Assembly: GCA_031286985.1 (NCBI GenBank)
Contig: JAITTL010000021.1
Span: 1-54,149 of the forward strand
Length of the DNA stretch: 54,149 bases
Reading direction: 5' to 3'
Origin: Endomicrobium sp.
GTDB lineage: Bacteria > Elusimicrobiota > Endomicrobiia > Endomicrobiales > Endomicrobiaceae
A program made the translations under genes and the position numbers. Shown here in pieces: positions 8,351 to 16,146 of the stretch. The notes below the pieces were generated by a model. The model saw only the letters and a program-made list of their open reading frames with translations, was not told the DNA's origin and did no database searches. Within the stretch, counting starts at the first letter, position 1; every line of letters begins with the position of its first letter.

Positions 8351-9592
8351 GTGAAAATTATGAAATATAAGAACGGGCTCACGTCTGTTTTAATAGACAA
8401 TAAATACAGTCTTACTGGATGTGTAGCTGTTTTTGTGCAAGTAGGTTCAGTTGATGAAAAGCCACATCAAGCAGGGTTGTCCCACTTTTTAGAACACTTG
8501 ATGTTTAATGGTAGTAAAAATTATAGAGATGGTTGTCTAGGTTTATTATGTAACAATATTGAAAATATTGGTGGATATATAAATGCCTGTACTTCAAAAG
8601 AATATACAATGTACTACATAACCATTCAAAGAAATGGTATAGAAAGTTCTATCGAAATGCTTGCAGATACTGTACAAAATCCACTTTTTCCACAAAATGA
8701 AATTGATATGGAAAGAAAGGTTGTGATAGAAGAAATACAACGAAATTTTGACGATCCTGTGTCTGTTCTTTATGAAAAATTCTATGAGATAATTTATAAT
8801 GGAAAAGCATTAAAAAATGCAATTTTAGGAACATCGCAAGTCATTGAAAGTGTTTCCCGTGATGAAATGCTTGATTATCATAAAATGCACTATGTTCCTG
8901 AAAAAATGATTGTTGTGGTGTCTGGGGATTTTGATATGATTAGTGTGGATAGGCTTATCAGGAAAACGTTTGGGAAATTTAAAAGAGAAACAGTATTAGA
9001 AGATCCATTGTTTGTTGAAAAAGTCTGCGAAGGAAAAGATATTGTTACATATGGTAAAGTTGAAATAGGATATATGTTTACCGGTTTTTTGGGGCCTGGC
9101 ACGAATGAAGAAGATATTTATTTAGCAAATTTAGCTGTGAAAATTTTAGGTGGAAAGAGTTCAAAGTTGTATAGGGTTCTCTGTGATGAAAAACATCTGG
9201 TGTATTCAATGGATTCTTGTTTTATAACAGAAAAAGGTGGAGGCAATATATGCATTATGTCAACTTTTGATCCAAAATATTTTGAAGAAATAAAAAATGA
9301 AATTACAAAACAGATAGAGAATATTATTAATGGTGGTGTTACAGAAAATGAACTAAACAGGGCAAAACTTTTAATAAAAACAGATTGGAATTTTTCTCTC
9401 GAAACGCCATATGATATTGCCTCAATTAATGGATATTGGCATTTAATGGGCAATCCTGAATTTGTAACAAAATATATTAAAAAGGTGGAGAGTTTTAATG
9501 TCAGTGATATTTTCGGTTTTTTTAAAAAATACTATTCGCCTTTGACAATTTCCAATGTAGCATTATTGCCGAAAGTAGATAATGGTATGTGA
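8351..9592 (+). CDS. M16 family zinc peptidase, catalytic member
   Basis: 413 residues. The inverted zinc motif HFLEH is at residues 45-49, and the downstream Glu ligand is in VIEEIQRNF (E127/E128). M16B proteins of this length form two-subunit chambers that degrade peptides. The C-terminal domain has the LYRVLCDEKHLVYS region typical of the fold. The ribosome site GGAGGTGG immediately precedes GTG 8351. The next gene encodes a second M16 protein lacking the zinc motif, so a heterodimer is likely. I see no signal peptide, so it is probably cytoplasmic. Confidence 0.9.
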   Translation: MKIMKYKNGLTSVLIDNKYSLTGCVAVFVQVGSVDEKPHQAGLSHFLEHLMFNGSKNYRDGCLGLLCNNIENIGGYINACTSKEYTMYYITIQRNGIESSIEMLADTVQNPLFPQNEIDMERKVVIEEIQRNFDDPVSVLYEKFYEIIYNGKALKNAILGTSQVIESVSRDEMLDYHKMHYVPEKMIVVVSGDFDMISVDRLIRKTFGKFKRETVLEDPLFVEKVCEGKDIVTYGKVEIGYMFTGFLGPGTNEEDIYLANLAVKILGGKSSKLYRVLCDEKHLVYSMDSCFITEKGGGNICIMSTFDPKYFEEIKNEITKQIENIINGGVTENELNRAKLLIKTDWNFSLETPYDIASINGYWHLMGNPEFVTKYIKKVESFNVSDIFGFFKKYYSPLTISNVALLPKVDNGM

Positions 9593-9617
9593 ATGAAAGA
9601 TATATTTGGAGATGAAA

Positions 9618-10844
9618 ATGGAAAGCTTTACGCTTAAAAATGGTGTTAAAGTTATATTAAAAAAAACTAATGGAATTGATGTCGTTTCAATGAGAATTTT
9701 TACATCGGTTTCAGTTATAAGTGAAACTTTAGATAAAGTTGGAATTTCGTATCTTACTTCAAAACTTATGACGAAATCTACAAAGAATCGTTCAAGAGAA
9801 ATTTTTGCAAGTGATGTAGAAAATACCGGAGCTGAGTTGTTTGGCTATGCGGAATATGAAACAGCTGGATTTAGCACAACGTTTCTTTCAATGCATTTTG
9901 ATGAGGTGGCAGAAATTTTAGCGGATGTTGTTTTAAATCCTGCGTTTAACGGAAAAGAAATAGATTCCGAAAAAAAGGATATTATAGCATCGATTCACTC
10001 CCGAAAGGATAGCATAAAAAGCACGGTGTTTGATGAGTTTGCTAAATTGTTTTATCGTAATACACCTTATGCAACGTCTGTTTTAGGTACAGAAAAAACT
10101 GTCTTAAATATTACAAAAAGTGACTTAATTGGATGGCATAAGTATTCCTACAATGCTTCAAATATCTTGTTTTCAGTAGTAGGAAATATTGACAAAGAGA
10201 TTGTAAAAAAATCTTTGGAAAAACATTTTTCCTCAATTCCTAGTGGCATAAAATTTGAAAAGCCTATTTTCAATATAATAAACAATGAATTAATAAAAAA
10301 AGAAATTAAAGGTAAATTTAATCAAGCATACATATTGGTTGGATTTCCAGCTCCAAATGTTTATGATGAACATTTTGTTTCAATTAAAGTAATAAATGCC
10401 ATTTTAGGCGAAAGGATGACAAGCAGATTGTTTACCCAGTTAAGAATAAAGTTAGGACTTGCTTACGAAGTAAACGCTGTTTATCCATCAAGAAGAGAAG
10501 AAAGTTATTTTGCAATTTATATAGGGCTTGATGAAAAAAATATTGACTTAGCATTAAAACAAATTGATCAAATCTTAAAAAACATTTGTATTACAAGTGT
10601 TGAACCTCATGAACTAAAAAATACAAAGGCATACATAAAAGGGCTTTATGTCATGGGTAGACAAACTGTAAGTAACCAGTCTTACTGCTACGGGTGGCGT
10701 GAAATTGTTGGCCAGGGTTATGAATATGATGATAAATATCTTGAAGATGTGGAAAAGATTACAACGCAAAATATACTTGATGCTGCAAATAAAATATTTT
10801 CAAACTGTTCACTAACTGTGATTATTAGCCCTGGCAAAAAATAA
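9618..10844 (+). CDS. M16 family peptidase-like protein, non-catalytic partner
   Basis: 408 residues with the same fold as the preceding gene, but the position of the zinc motif reads YLTSKLM, with no HxxEH. The C-terminal region keeps the substrate-binding Arg/Tyr feature (SRLFTQLRIKLGLAYEV). This is the usual arrangement of M16B pairs, where an inactive subunit completes the chamber. GGAG at about 9608 is 6 bases before ATG 9618; TTG 9606 and ATG 9612 are in frame but less well placed. The 25-base gap suggests co-transcription with the catalytic gene. Confidence 0.87.
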   Translation: MESFTLKNGVKVILKKTNGIDVVSMRIFTSVSVISETLDKVGISYLTSKLMTKSTKNRSREIFASDVENTGAELFGYAEYETAGFSTTFLSMHFDEVAEILADVVLNPAFNGKEIDSEKKDIIASIHSRKDSIKSTVFDEFAKLFYRNTPYATSVLGTEKTVLNITKSDLIGWHKYSYNASNILFSVVGNIDKEIVKKSLEKHFSSIPSGIKFEKPIFNIINNELIKKEIKGKFNQAYILVGFPAPNVYDEHFVSIKVINAILGERMTSRLFTQLRIKLGLAYEVNAVYPSRREESYFAIYIGLDEKNIDLALKQIDQILKNICITSVEPHELKNTKAYIKGLYVMGRQTVSNQSYCYGWREIVGQGYEYDDKYLEDVEKITTQNILDAANKIFSNCSLTVIISPGKK

Positions 10845-10900
10845 GGTATAGACAAGTAAATTGAATAGATGGATTGATAAACCATATATGATAAGTGTGT

Positions 10901-11024
10901 TGTGTTTTAATTAAAAAAATGGTGAAATAGCCACATAGAGAGCTTTTTAACAGAAACGGAAGGAAGAAAGCTATTATTAGACACTAGGCGCAAGTACGTT
11001 CCACAAAAATAAAATCAGTAAAAG
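10901..11024 (+). repeat. Degenerate dispersed element, copy A
   Basis: First of three related intergenic stretches; the others are at 41384 and 45507. Shared landmarks in order are TTTTAATTAAAAAAATGGTGAA, AGCTTTTTAACAG, GGAAGAAAGCT, GCAAGTACGT and a terminal GTAAAAG. All copies are on the + strand in front of a + strand gene. Copy A can be read as SFLTETEGRKLLLDTRR in one frame but is broken by stops elsewhere. It occupies most of the 188-base gap between the M16 pair and the CCA-adding enzyme. Confidence 0.55.
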
Positions 11025-11032
11025 TGTGAAGT

Positions 11033-12478
11033 ATGAATATGAGAAATATAATAAAAAAAATAAATAGTTTGTCTCAAGGTTTTGATGTTTATGCAGTAGG
11101 TGGTTTTGCTAGAGATTTGCTAATGGAACGCAAACATAAGGACATTGATTTAGTTGTAAATAAAAATGCGTTAAAATATTCTAAACAAATCGCAAATGCG
11201 TTTAACTCAAAACTTGTTGTTTTGGATGATGAAAGTAAAAGTTATAGAATAATACTCAAAGATAAAGTCATTCCAAATATAGACATTTCTCTATTTAGAG
11301 GTAAAACTATAGAACAAGATTTACAAGATAGAGATTTTACTATCAATGCGATGGCTTTCAGTCTAAAAAGCTTTGAAAATTTTAGACAAAACATTATTCT
11401 TTCCCAAAAAGATACTGTAAAAGATTTAAAATCAAAAATTATAAATACAATTTCTCCAAAATCATTTAAAACAGATCCTTTAAGAATGCTAAGAGCTTTT
11501 CGTTTTGCAGCAGAATTAAATTTTAAACTTTCTAAAAAAACATTATTGCAAATTAAACAAAATGTAAAACTTATAAGCGGTATTGCTGTTGAAAGAATAA
11601 AGAACGAAATTTTTGCTGTATTATCTGCTAAAAATTCAGTGAATTTAGTTGATGAAATGGATAAATGTGGACTGTTATCAAAGATTTTTCCTTTGATAAA
11701 AGAAATGAAAAAGTCACGTAAGAAATATTATTACCATCCAGGAGGGTTATTTCAACATTCTTTTGAAACCATGGAGGCAATCGAGAATATTTTAAATAAT
11801 TTACAAAAATTTTTTCCTATAAATTGCATTGAGTTGCAAGAACATTTTAATGATAGTAATGCTTTTTCAGAAAATGTTACGAAGATGGGGTTATTGAAAT
11901 TTGCGGCATTATTTCACGATAATGCAAAACCTGAGACTGCAAAATTTGAAAATGGCAAGATACATTTTTTAGAACACGATAAACTAGGATCTGAAAAAAT
12001 AAGAAAGACCATGCTTTCTCTCAAGCTTGGTAAAAAAGATGTTGACTATGTGACGTTTTTAGTAGAACATCACATGCGTCCGTCAGTTTTGACTAGTGAG
12101 AATATGGTTACAAAAAGAGCATCACTAAAATTTTTTAGGGATATTGGAGATAAAACCCCTGATTTGTTTATTGTTTCAATGGCCGATTGGTACTCCTACA
12201 AAAAATTAAAAATTTCTTCTTCGAAAAGGTTGAAATTTCAAGAAAAATATGTCAAAAACCTCTTGAAATATTATTACGAATTAAAAAACACAAAGCCGTT
12301 GCCAAAGATTATAGATGGAAATATGATTATGGAGAAATTTAATTTAAATCCCGGTCCATTGGTAGGGGAACTTTTGAAAATTGCCACTGAAGCTCAACAT
12401 GAAGGAACAGTGACAGATTCGGCTGAAGCGTTGAAATTAATTTCGTCTAAATTGACACAAATGGGTAAAAAAATATAG
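11033..12478 (+). CDS. cca: CCA tRNA nucleotidyltransferase / poly(A) polymerase family, with HD domain
   Basis: 481 residues. The N-terminal nucleotidyltransferase domain shows the class II signature (GGFARDLLMERKHKDIDLVV), followed by RDFTINAMAFSL and the RMLRAFRFAAEL neck motif. From about residue 230 there is an HD-type phosphohydrolase domain (PGGLFQHSFETM, ALFHDNAKP, VEHHMRPS). The enzyme adds or repairs the 3' CCA of tRNAs. Neither tRNA gene in this window encodes CCA, so such an enzyme is required. A poly(A) polymerase role cannot be excluded. It lies directly before a tRNA-Gly gene. Confidence 0.88.
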   Translation: MNMRNIIKKINSLSQGFDVYAVGGFARDLLMERKHKDIDLVVNKNALKYSKQIANAFNSKLVVLDDESKSYRIILKDKVIPNIDISLFRGKTIEQDLQDRDFTINAMAFSLKSFENFRQNIILSQKDTVKDLKSKIINTISPKSFKTDPLRMLRAFRFAAELNFKLSKKTLLQIKQNVKLISGIAVERIKNEIFAVLSAKNSVNLVDEMDKCGLLSKIFPLIKEMKKSRKKYYYHPGGLFQHSFETMEAIENILNNLQKFFPINCIELQEHFNDSNAFSENVTKMGLLKFAALFHDNAKPETAKFENGKIHFLEHDKLGSEKIRKTMLSLKLGKKDVDYVTFLVEHHMRPSVLTSENMVTKRASLKFFRDIGDKTPDLFIVSMADWYSYKKLKISSSKRLKFQEKYVKNLLKYYYELKNTKPLPKIIDGNMIMEKFNLNPGPLVGELLKIATEAQHEGTVTDSAEALKLISSKLTQMGKKI

Positions 12479-12537
12479 AATTCTGCTGTGGTATTAATTT
12501 GAGGATACATGCGTTCGTTCAGCATTCTTTACGTTCT

Positions 12538-12608
12538 GCGGGTGTAGTCTAGTGGTAAAACCCAAGCTTCCCAAGCTTGAGATGTGGGTTCGATTCCCAT
12601 CGCCCGCT
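12538..12608 (+). tRNA. tRNA-Gly(CCC)
   Basis: 71 bases fold into a complete cloverleaf: acceptor GCGGGTG with CGCCCGC (one G-T pair), anticodon stem CAAGC/GCTTG with loop TTCCCAA, and T arm GTGGG-TTCGATT-CCCAT. The anticodon is CCC, reading the rare GGG codon. The D stem has one C-A mismatch. The 3' end is T73 followed by a run of T residues, which may end transcription; no CCA is encoded. Confidence 0.93.
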
Positions 12609-12652
12609 TTTTTTGTAGTGTGACGGCAAAAAAATATAAAGGGAGAATGTCC

Positions 12653-12802
12653 ATGGTGGAAGCGAGATGTATGAAATGTAAAGAGCAGGTTGAGGTAAAG
12701 GATCCACAGGATGTAGTGATGAAAAACGGAATGAAGGCTGTTTCTGGGGTGTGTCCACATTGTTCAACAAAGGTTTTCAAGATTGTTGGCAAAAATAAAT
12801 AA
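12653..12802 (+). CDS. Small zinc-ribbon protein (DUF5679-like)
   Basis: 49 residues. Two cysteine pairs, CMKC near residue 6 and CPHC near residue 36, frame a conserved middle (VMKNGMKAVSGV), the pattern of the DUF5679 family. It most likely folds as one zinc ribbon; the molecular role is unknown. GGGAGA at 12641-12646 is 6 bases before ATG 12653, which is preferred over ATG 12647. The longer open frame back to 12584 overlaps the tRNA gene and is not used. Confidence 0.75.
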   Translation: MVEARCMKCKEQVEVKDPQDVVMKNGMKAVSGVCPHCSTKVFKIVGKNK

Positions 12803-12969
12803 AACAAAAAAATATAAAGATTACGCTTGTATCTTTAATGATAAGGAGCGTAGTCGTTTTTCGTTAAGGTGGTATAGGCTGTTTGTTTTGTGTGGTATTG
12901 TTGTGTATCATGGCTGATGTGCTGGTCTTGGCATTGCGATGGGTTTGTGGACTAATGCGAGGTAAAAAA

Positions 12970-13575
12970 ATGAAAAGAGTAATAACTGTTTTGGCCTTAG
13001 TGTGTAGCATGTTGTTACCTGTGGCGATTGCTGACACAAGACAGACAAAATGCAAATATAAAGATATCTGTACAGAAATTATCCCAATGATTGGAGTTCA
13101 ACCCGATATAACGATGTCTGCCTTTGGTAAAGATTTAAATACAAACGCAGGATTTGCTGTAGGGCTTGAATGTTTCCGATACATCAATGAATATTTTGCA
13201 TTAGGATTTGGAGGGTCTTATTCTTTACCAAGAAAATTTAGAGAAAAGGAAGATTCACCAGGGACCATTTCTTTTATGCCTTTTTATGTGAGTGCAAAAT
13301 TATGTACAACTGTTGGCAAATTTGAAAATACCTATATGTTCTTATCACCAAGAGTTGGATATATTACTCCGATAATGCGAGATTCAAATTTCAAATCCAC
13401 GAAGGGTGGCTTGTGTTATGGTTTGAGTCTTGGAGTTTGCATAGATTATCTGGTGTTTCAAGTTACTTATCTTGTGAGTGAGTTTACATATAAAAAATCT
13501 TCTCTAGATAATGCAGACAGGAGTAAATGTCGTTGCTCAGCGATAGCATTTTCTGTTGGATTTAGGTTTTATTGA
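12970..13575 (+). CDS. Probable outer-membrane beta-barrel protein
   Basis: 201 residues. Residues 1-21 form a signal peptide (MKRVITVLALVCSMLLPVAIA) with a likely signal peptidase I site after VAIA. The mature part alternates hydrophobic and polar residues (EYFALGFGGSYSLP, SFMPFYVSAKLC) and ends in AFSVGFRFY, a terminal aromatic pattern typical of barrels. The size fits an eight-stranded OmpA/OmpW-type barrel. GCGAGGT just upstream supports ATG 12970; the open frame upstream to 12883 lacks one. Function is unknown. Confidence 0.7.
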   Translation: MKRVITVLALVCSMLLPVAIADTRQTKCKYKDICTEIIPMIGVQPDITMSAFGKDLNTNAGFAVGLECFRYINEYFALGFGGSYSLPRKFREKEDSPGTISFMPFYVSAKLCTTVGKFENTYMFLSPRVGYITPIMRDSNFKSTKGGLCYGLSLGVCIDYLVFQVTYLVSEFTYKKSSLDNADRSKCRCSAIAFSVGFRFY

Positions 13576-13671
13576 TCTGTGGATTTTTGTCAGGTAAGAT
13601 GTAAAAAATATTAGGAATCATTAGCGTGTGTTGTTCGTATGTTATGTAAATGATTATATGGTACAATGTGA

Positions 13672-14463
13672 ATGCGTCAGAAGCATGGCCAGAATTTTCT
13701 GATCGATAATAATATAGTAAATAAGATTATCAAAGCCGCTAATTTAAGCAAGCAGGATGATGTTTTAGAGATTGGTCCTGGGAAAGGGATTTTGACAAAA
13801 ATTATACAGCCACAGGTGAGGCATCTTATAGCTGTAGAGATAGATGGGGTTCTGTGCCAGCAGTTGGGTCGGTGTTCTTCGTTTCGTGGCGTTCAAAACT
13901 TTGAACTTATAAATGCAGATTTTTTCAAGTACAATATGCTGGTTGGTACCTTTAAGATTATTTCAAATTTACCTTATAACGTTGGTACAGCGATAATTCA
14001 GAAAATTTTACCTTTAAAAAATTGGACCTCTGCGGTTTTTATGCTTCAGAAAGAGGTTGCGCAGCGTCTTGTGGCCGGATGTGGTAGTAAAAGGTATGGC
14101 TACATGTCCATATTTACATCGTACTATGCGGATTGTGCTATTTTGTTTGATGTTTCGTCGAAATGCTTTGCCCCATCGCCAAAAATTGTTTCTTCTGTTG
14201 TGAAACTTACCAATAAGTTTTCTAGTCAGCCAGAATCAATTTTTTTCGATTTTATAAAGCATTCTTTTAATATGCGCAGAAAGACAGTGTTGAATTGCAT
14301 TAGCTCGTTTCAAAATTTGGAAAAAATCCAAGCTAGACAGGTTGTGGATAATTTGAAATTAAATCCACTTTTAAGGCCAGACAAACTCTCTGTTTTAGAT
14401 TTTCTACGTTTGACAAATGAAATAAAGAATATGCAGTTGGACATGTGCAAGACACTTTGGTGA
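13672..14463 (+). CDS. rsmA: 16S rRNA (adenine1518/1519-N6) dimethyltransferase
   Basis: 263 residues. Starts RQKHGQNFLIDNNIV, then SAM motif I EIGPGKGILT, the catalytic ISNLPYNVGTA and the C-terminal small domain with FNMRRKTVLN. It dimethylates two adenosines at the 3' end of 16S rRNA. No Shine-Dalgarno is visible; TGGTACAAT at 13659-13667, an extended -10-like sequence, lies only a few bases before ATG 13672, so a very short leader is possible. dnaA follows after 47 bases. Confidence 0.94.
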   Translation: MRQKHGQNFLIDNNIVNKIIKAANLSKQDDVLEIGPGKGILTKIIQPQVRHLIAVEIDGVLCQQLGRCSSFRGVQNFELINADFFKYNMLVGTFKIISNLPYNVGTAIIQKILPLKNWTSAVFMLQKEVAQRLVAGCGSKRYGYMSIFTSYYADCAILFDVSSKCFAPSPKIVSSVVKLTNKFSSQPESIFFDFIKHSFNMRRKTVLNCISSFQNLEKIQARQVVDNLKLNPLLRPDKLSVLDFLRLTNEIKNMQLDMCKTLW

Positions 14464-14481
14464 AGTCTTTTTTTTATGCTC

Positions 14482-14510
14482 TTGACAGATGTGGATAATT
14501 TGAGGATTAT
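14482..14510 (+). promoter_or_regulatory. dnaA upstream region with perfect DnaA box
   Basis: TGTGGATAA at 14490-14498 is the exact complement of the DnaA box TTATCCACA. It lies in the 47-base rsmA-dnaA gap, overlapping a -35-like TTGACA (14482-14487) spacer, with GAGG as the dnaA ribosome site before ATG 14511. Binding of DnaA here would repress its own gene, a known mode of autoregulation. A single box does not make an origin. Confidence 0.6.
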
Positions 14511-15872
14511 ATGGACAGTTCTGTTTTTGATTTATGGCAAAAGGTTGTAGATAGCATTAAATTGTCAGTTGCTCCGGAAACTTATAATTTATGGATTTCC
14601 CCTCTTAAACCTTTGATTTTTGAAAATAATGTTTTTACCTTAGAAGTCCCAAATATTTATTTTTCACAGTGGATAATAAATAATCAGCAAAAAAATATTG
14701 AACGAATTTTATCGGATTTTTGTGACAAACAAGTGACTTTAAAGTTAAAGCCAAGCGAAGGCGTATCTTCTATAACGAATAGAACTCAAGAATCCTCTAC
14801 CCATATTGTTTCTCCTGCTCAGGTGCAGACAATGCAAAAAGATCAGTTAAATTCCAAATATATTTTTTCTGGTTTTGTTATTGGGGCTTCCAATAGATTT
14901 GCGCACGGTTGTTCCGAAGCAGTAGCAAAAAGTCCTGGCAAGCAATTTAATCCTCTCTTTCTTTACAGTGGGGTAGGTCTTGGAAAAACACATTTACTGC
15001 ATGCTATAGGTAACTATATAAAACAAATGGCTGTAACTTCAAAAATTCTTTATGTGACATGCGAGAAATTTGTTACTGAGTTTATAGAATCAATCCGCTT
15101 TGACAAAATATCGTCATTTAAAAATAAATACAGAAACTTAGATTGTCTCTTAATTGACGATATACAGTTTTTGATAGGAAAGGAAAGTTCTCAAGAAGAA
15201 TTTTTTCATATGTTTAATAACTTATTTAATTCGAAAAAACAAGTTGTTATTTCTTCAGATAGGCCCCCAAAGGAGCTTGAAGGCGTTGAAGAGAGGCTTA
15301 TTTCGAGATTTGAATGGGGCATTATAGCAGATATTCAGCCTCCGGATTTGGAAACAAGAATAGCCATTTTGCGAAAAAAAGCTGAAGAAGAAGAGCAAAT
15401 ACATGTTCCCGATGATGTTATTTTACATATTGCTACTCATGTTAAGTCGAACATAAGACAACTTGAGGGTTCGCTTTTGAGGATTACCGCATTCTCTTTG
15501 TTTGCAGGAGCTCCTTTGACTGTTGATTCTGTTCAAAAAATACTTAAAGACATTATTAAATCTGATGATTCTGCGCGTATAACTATAGAAAATATTCAAA
15601 AAGCTGTAGCTGAAGACTTCAATATTGATACGAGAGATATGAAATCTAAACGCAGAACAGATGCAATTGCTTTTCCCAGACAAATTGCAATGTATTTAGC
15701 CAGAACGTTGACAGACGAATTTTCAACGAACGCTATTGGTGATGCCTTCGGCGGAAGGGATCATTCGACAGTTATGCATGCATGCAACAAAATAAAAGAA
15801 AAAATGGATACGGATCCCTATTTTAACGCTAAAGTCAACCAAATTATCAAAAAAATACGGGATATTGAATAA
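14511..15872 (+). CDS. dnaA: Chromosomal replication initiator protein DnaA
   Basis: 453 residues with all four domains: the N-terminal LWQKVVDSIKLSVAPETYNLW segment, a short linker, the AAA+ domain with Walker A GVGLGKTH at residues 154-161 and Walker B LLIDDIQFL, and the C-terminal DNA-binding domain with the DHSTVMHACNKI signature. No frame damage is seen. It binds DnaA boxes and opens the origin. It is not next to dnaN or gyrB; neighbours are rsmA and a metallo-beta-lactamase gene. Confidence 0.97.
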   Translation: MDSSVFDLWQKVVDSIKLSVAPETYNLWISPLKPLIFENNVFTLEVPNIYFSQWIINNQQKNIERILSDFCDKQVTLKLKPSEGVSSITNRTQESSTHIVSPAQVQTMQKDQLNSKYIFSGFVIGASNRFAHGCSEAVAKSPGKQFNPLFLYSGVGLGKTHLLHAIGNYIKQMAVTSKILYVTCEKFVTEFIESIRFDKISSFKNKYRNLDCLLIDDIQFLIGKESSQEEFFHMFNNLFNSKKQVVISSDRPPKELEGVEERLISRFEWGIIADIQPPDLETRIAILRKKAEEEEQIHVPDDVILHIATHVKSNIRQLEGSLLRITAFSLFAGAPLTVDSVQKILKDIIKSDDSARITIENIQKAVAEDFNIDTRDMKSKRRTDAIAFPRQIAMYLARTLTDEFSTNAIGDAFGGRDHSTVMHACNKIKEKMDTDPYFNAKVNQIIKKIRDIE

Positions 15873-16146
15873 AAATCAAAAATTAACGAAAATATCGCCA
15901 TACATACTTAAATGAATATACCCGGACAGTGGGCTTGAATGCTGATAAGTCGTTTGACTCATGTTTAAACAAGCAATATATAATCTATTTTACAATTATC
16001 CAAAAAATCCAAACATAAAACAGTAGAGCATAACGTGCAGGAATCCTCTAATATAAAAAATACCATATGTTTTTTTGCATGATGTATTAGAGAAGTTGTT
16101 CAATTAGTAGTACTAAATTAGTAAAAAAAATGGTATATGTTTACCA

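Noticed and set aside
12494-12807. Overlapping - strand frames of 73-92 residues
   Set aside because: They run antisense across the tRNA-Gly gene and the zinc-ribbon gene, both of which are well supported.
14499-14516. Leaderless dnaA transcript from TTGACA-17-GATTAT
   Set aside because: The -10 would touch ATG 14511, although a GAGG ribosome site is present; more likely transcription starts further upstream.
15873-16146. Replication origin downstream of dnaA
   Set aside because: Only weak partial matches to the DnaA box are present (for example TTATCCAAA) and no cluster; AT richness alone is not evidence here.
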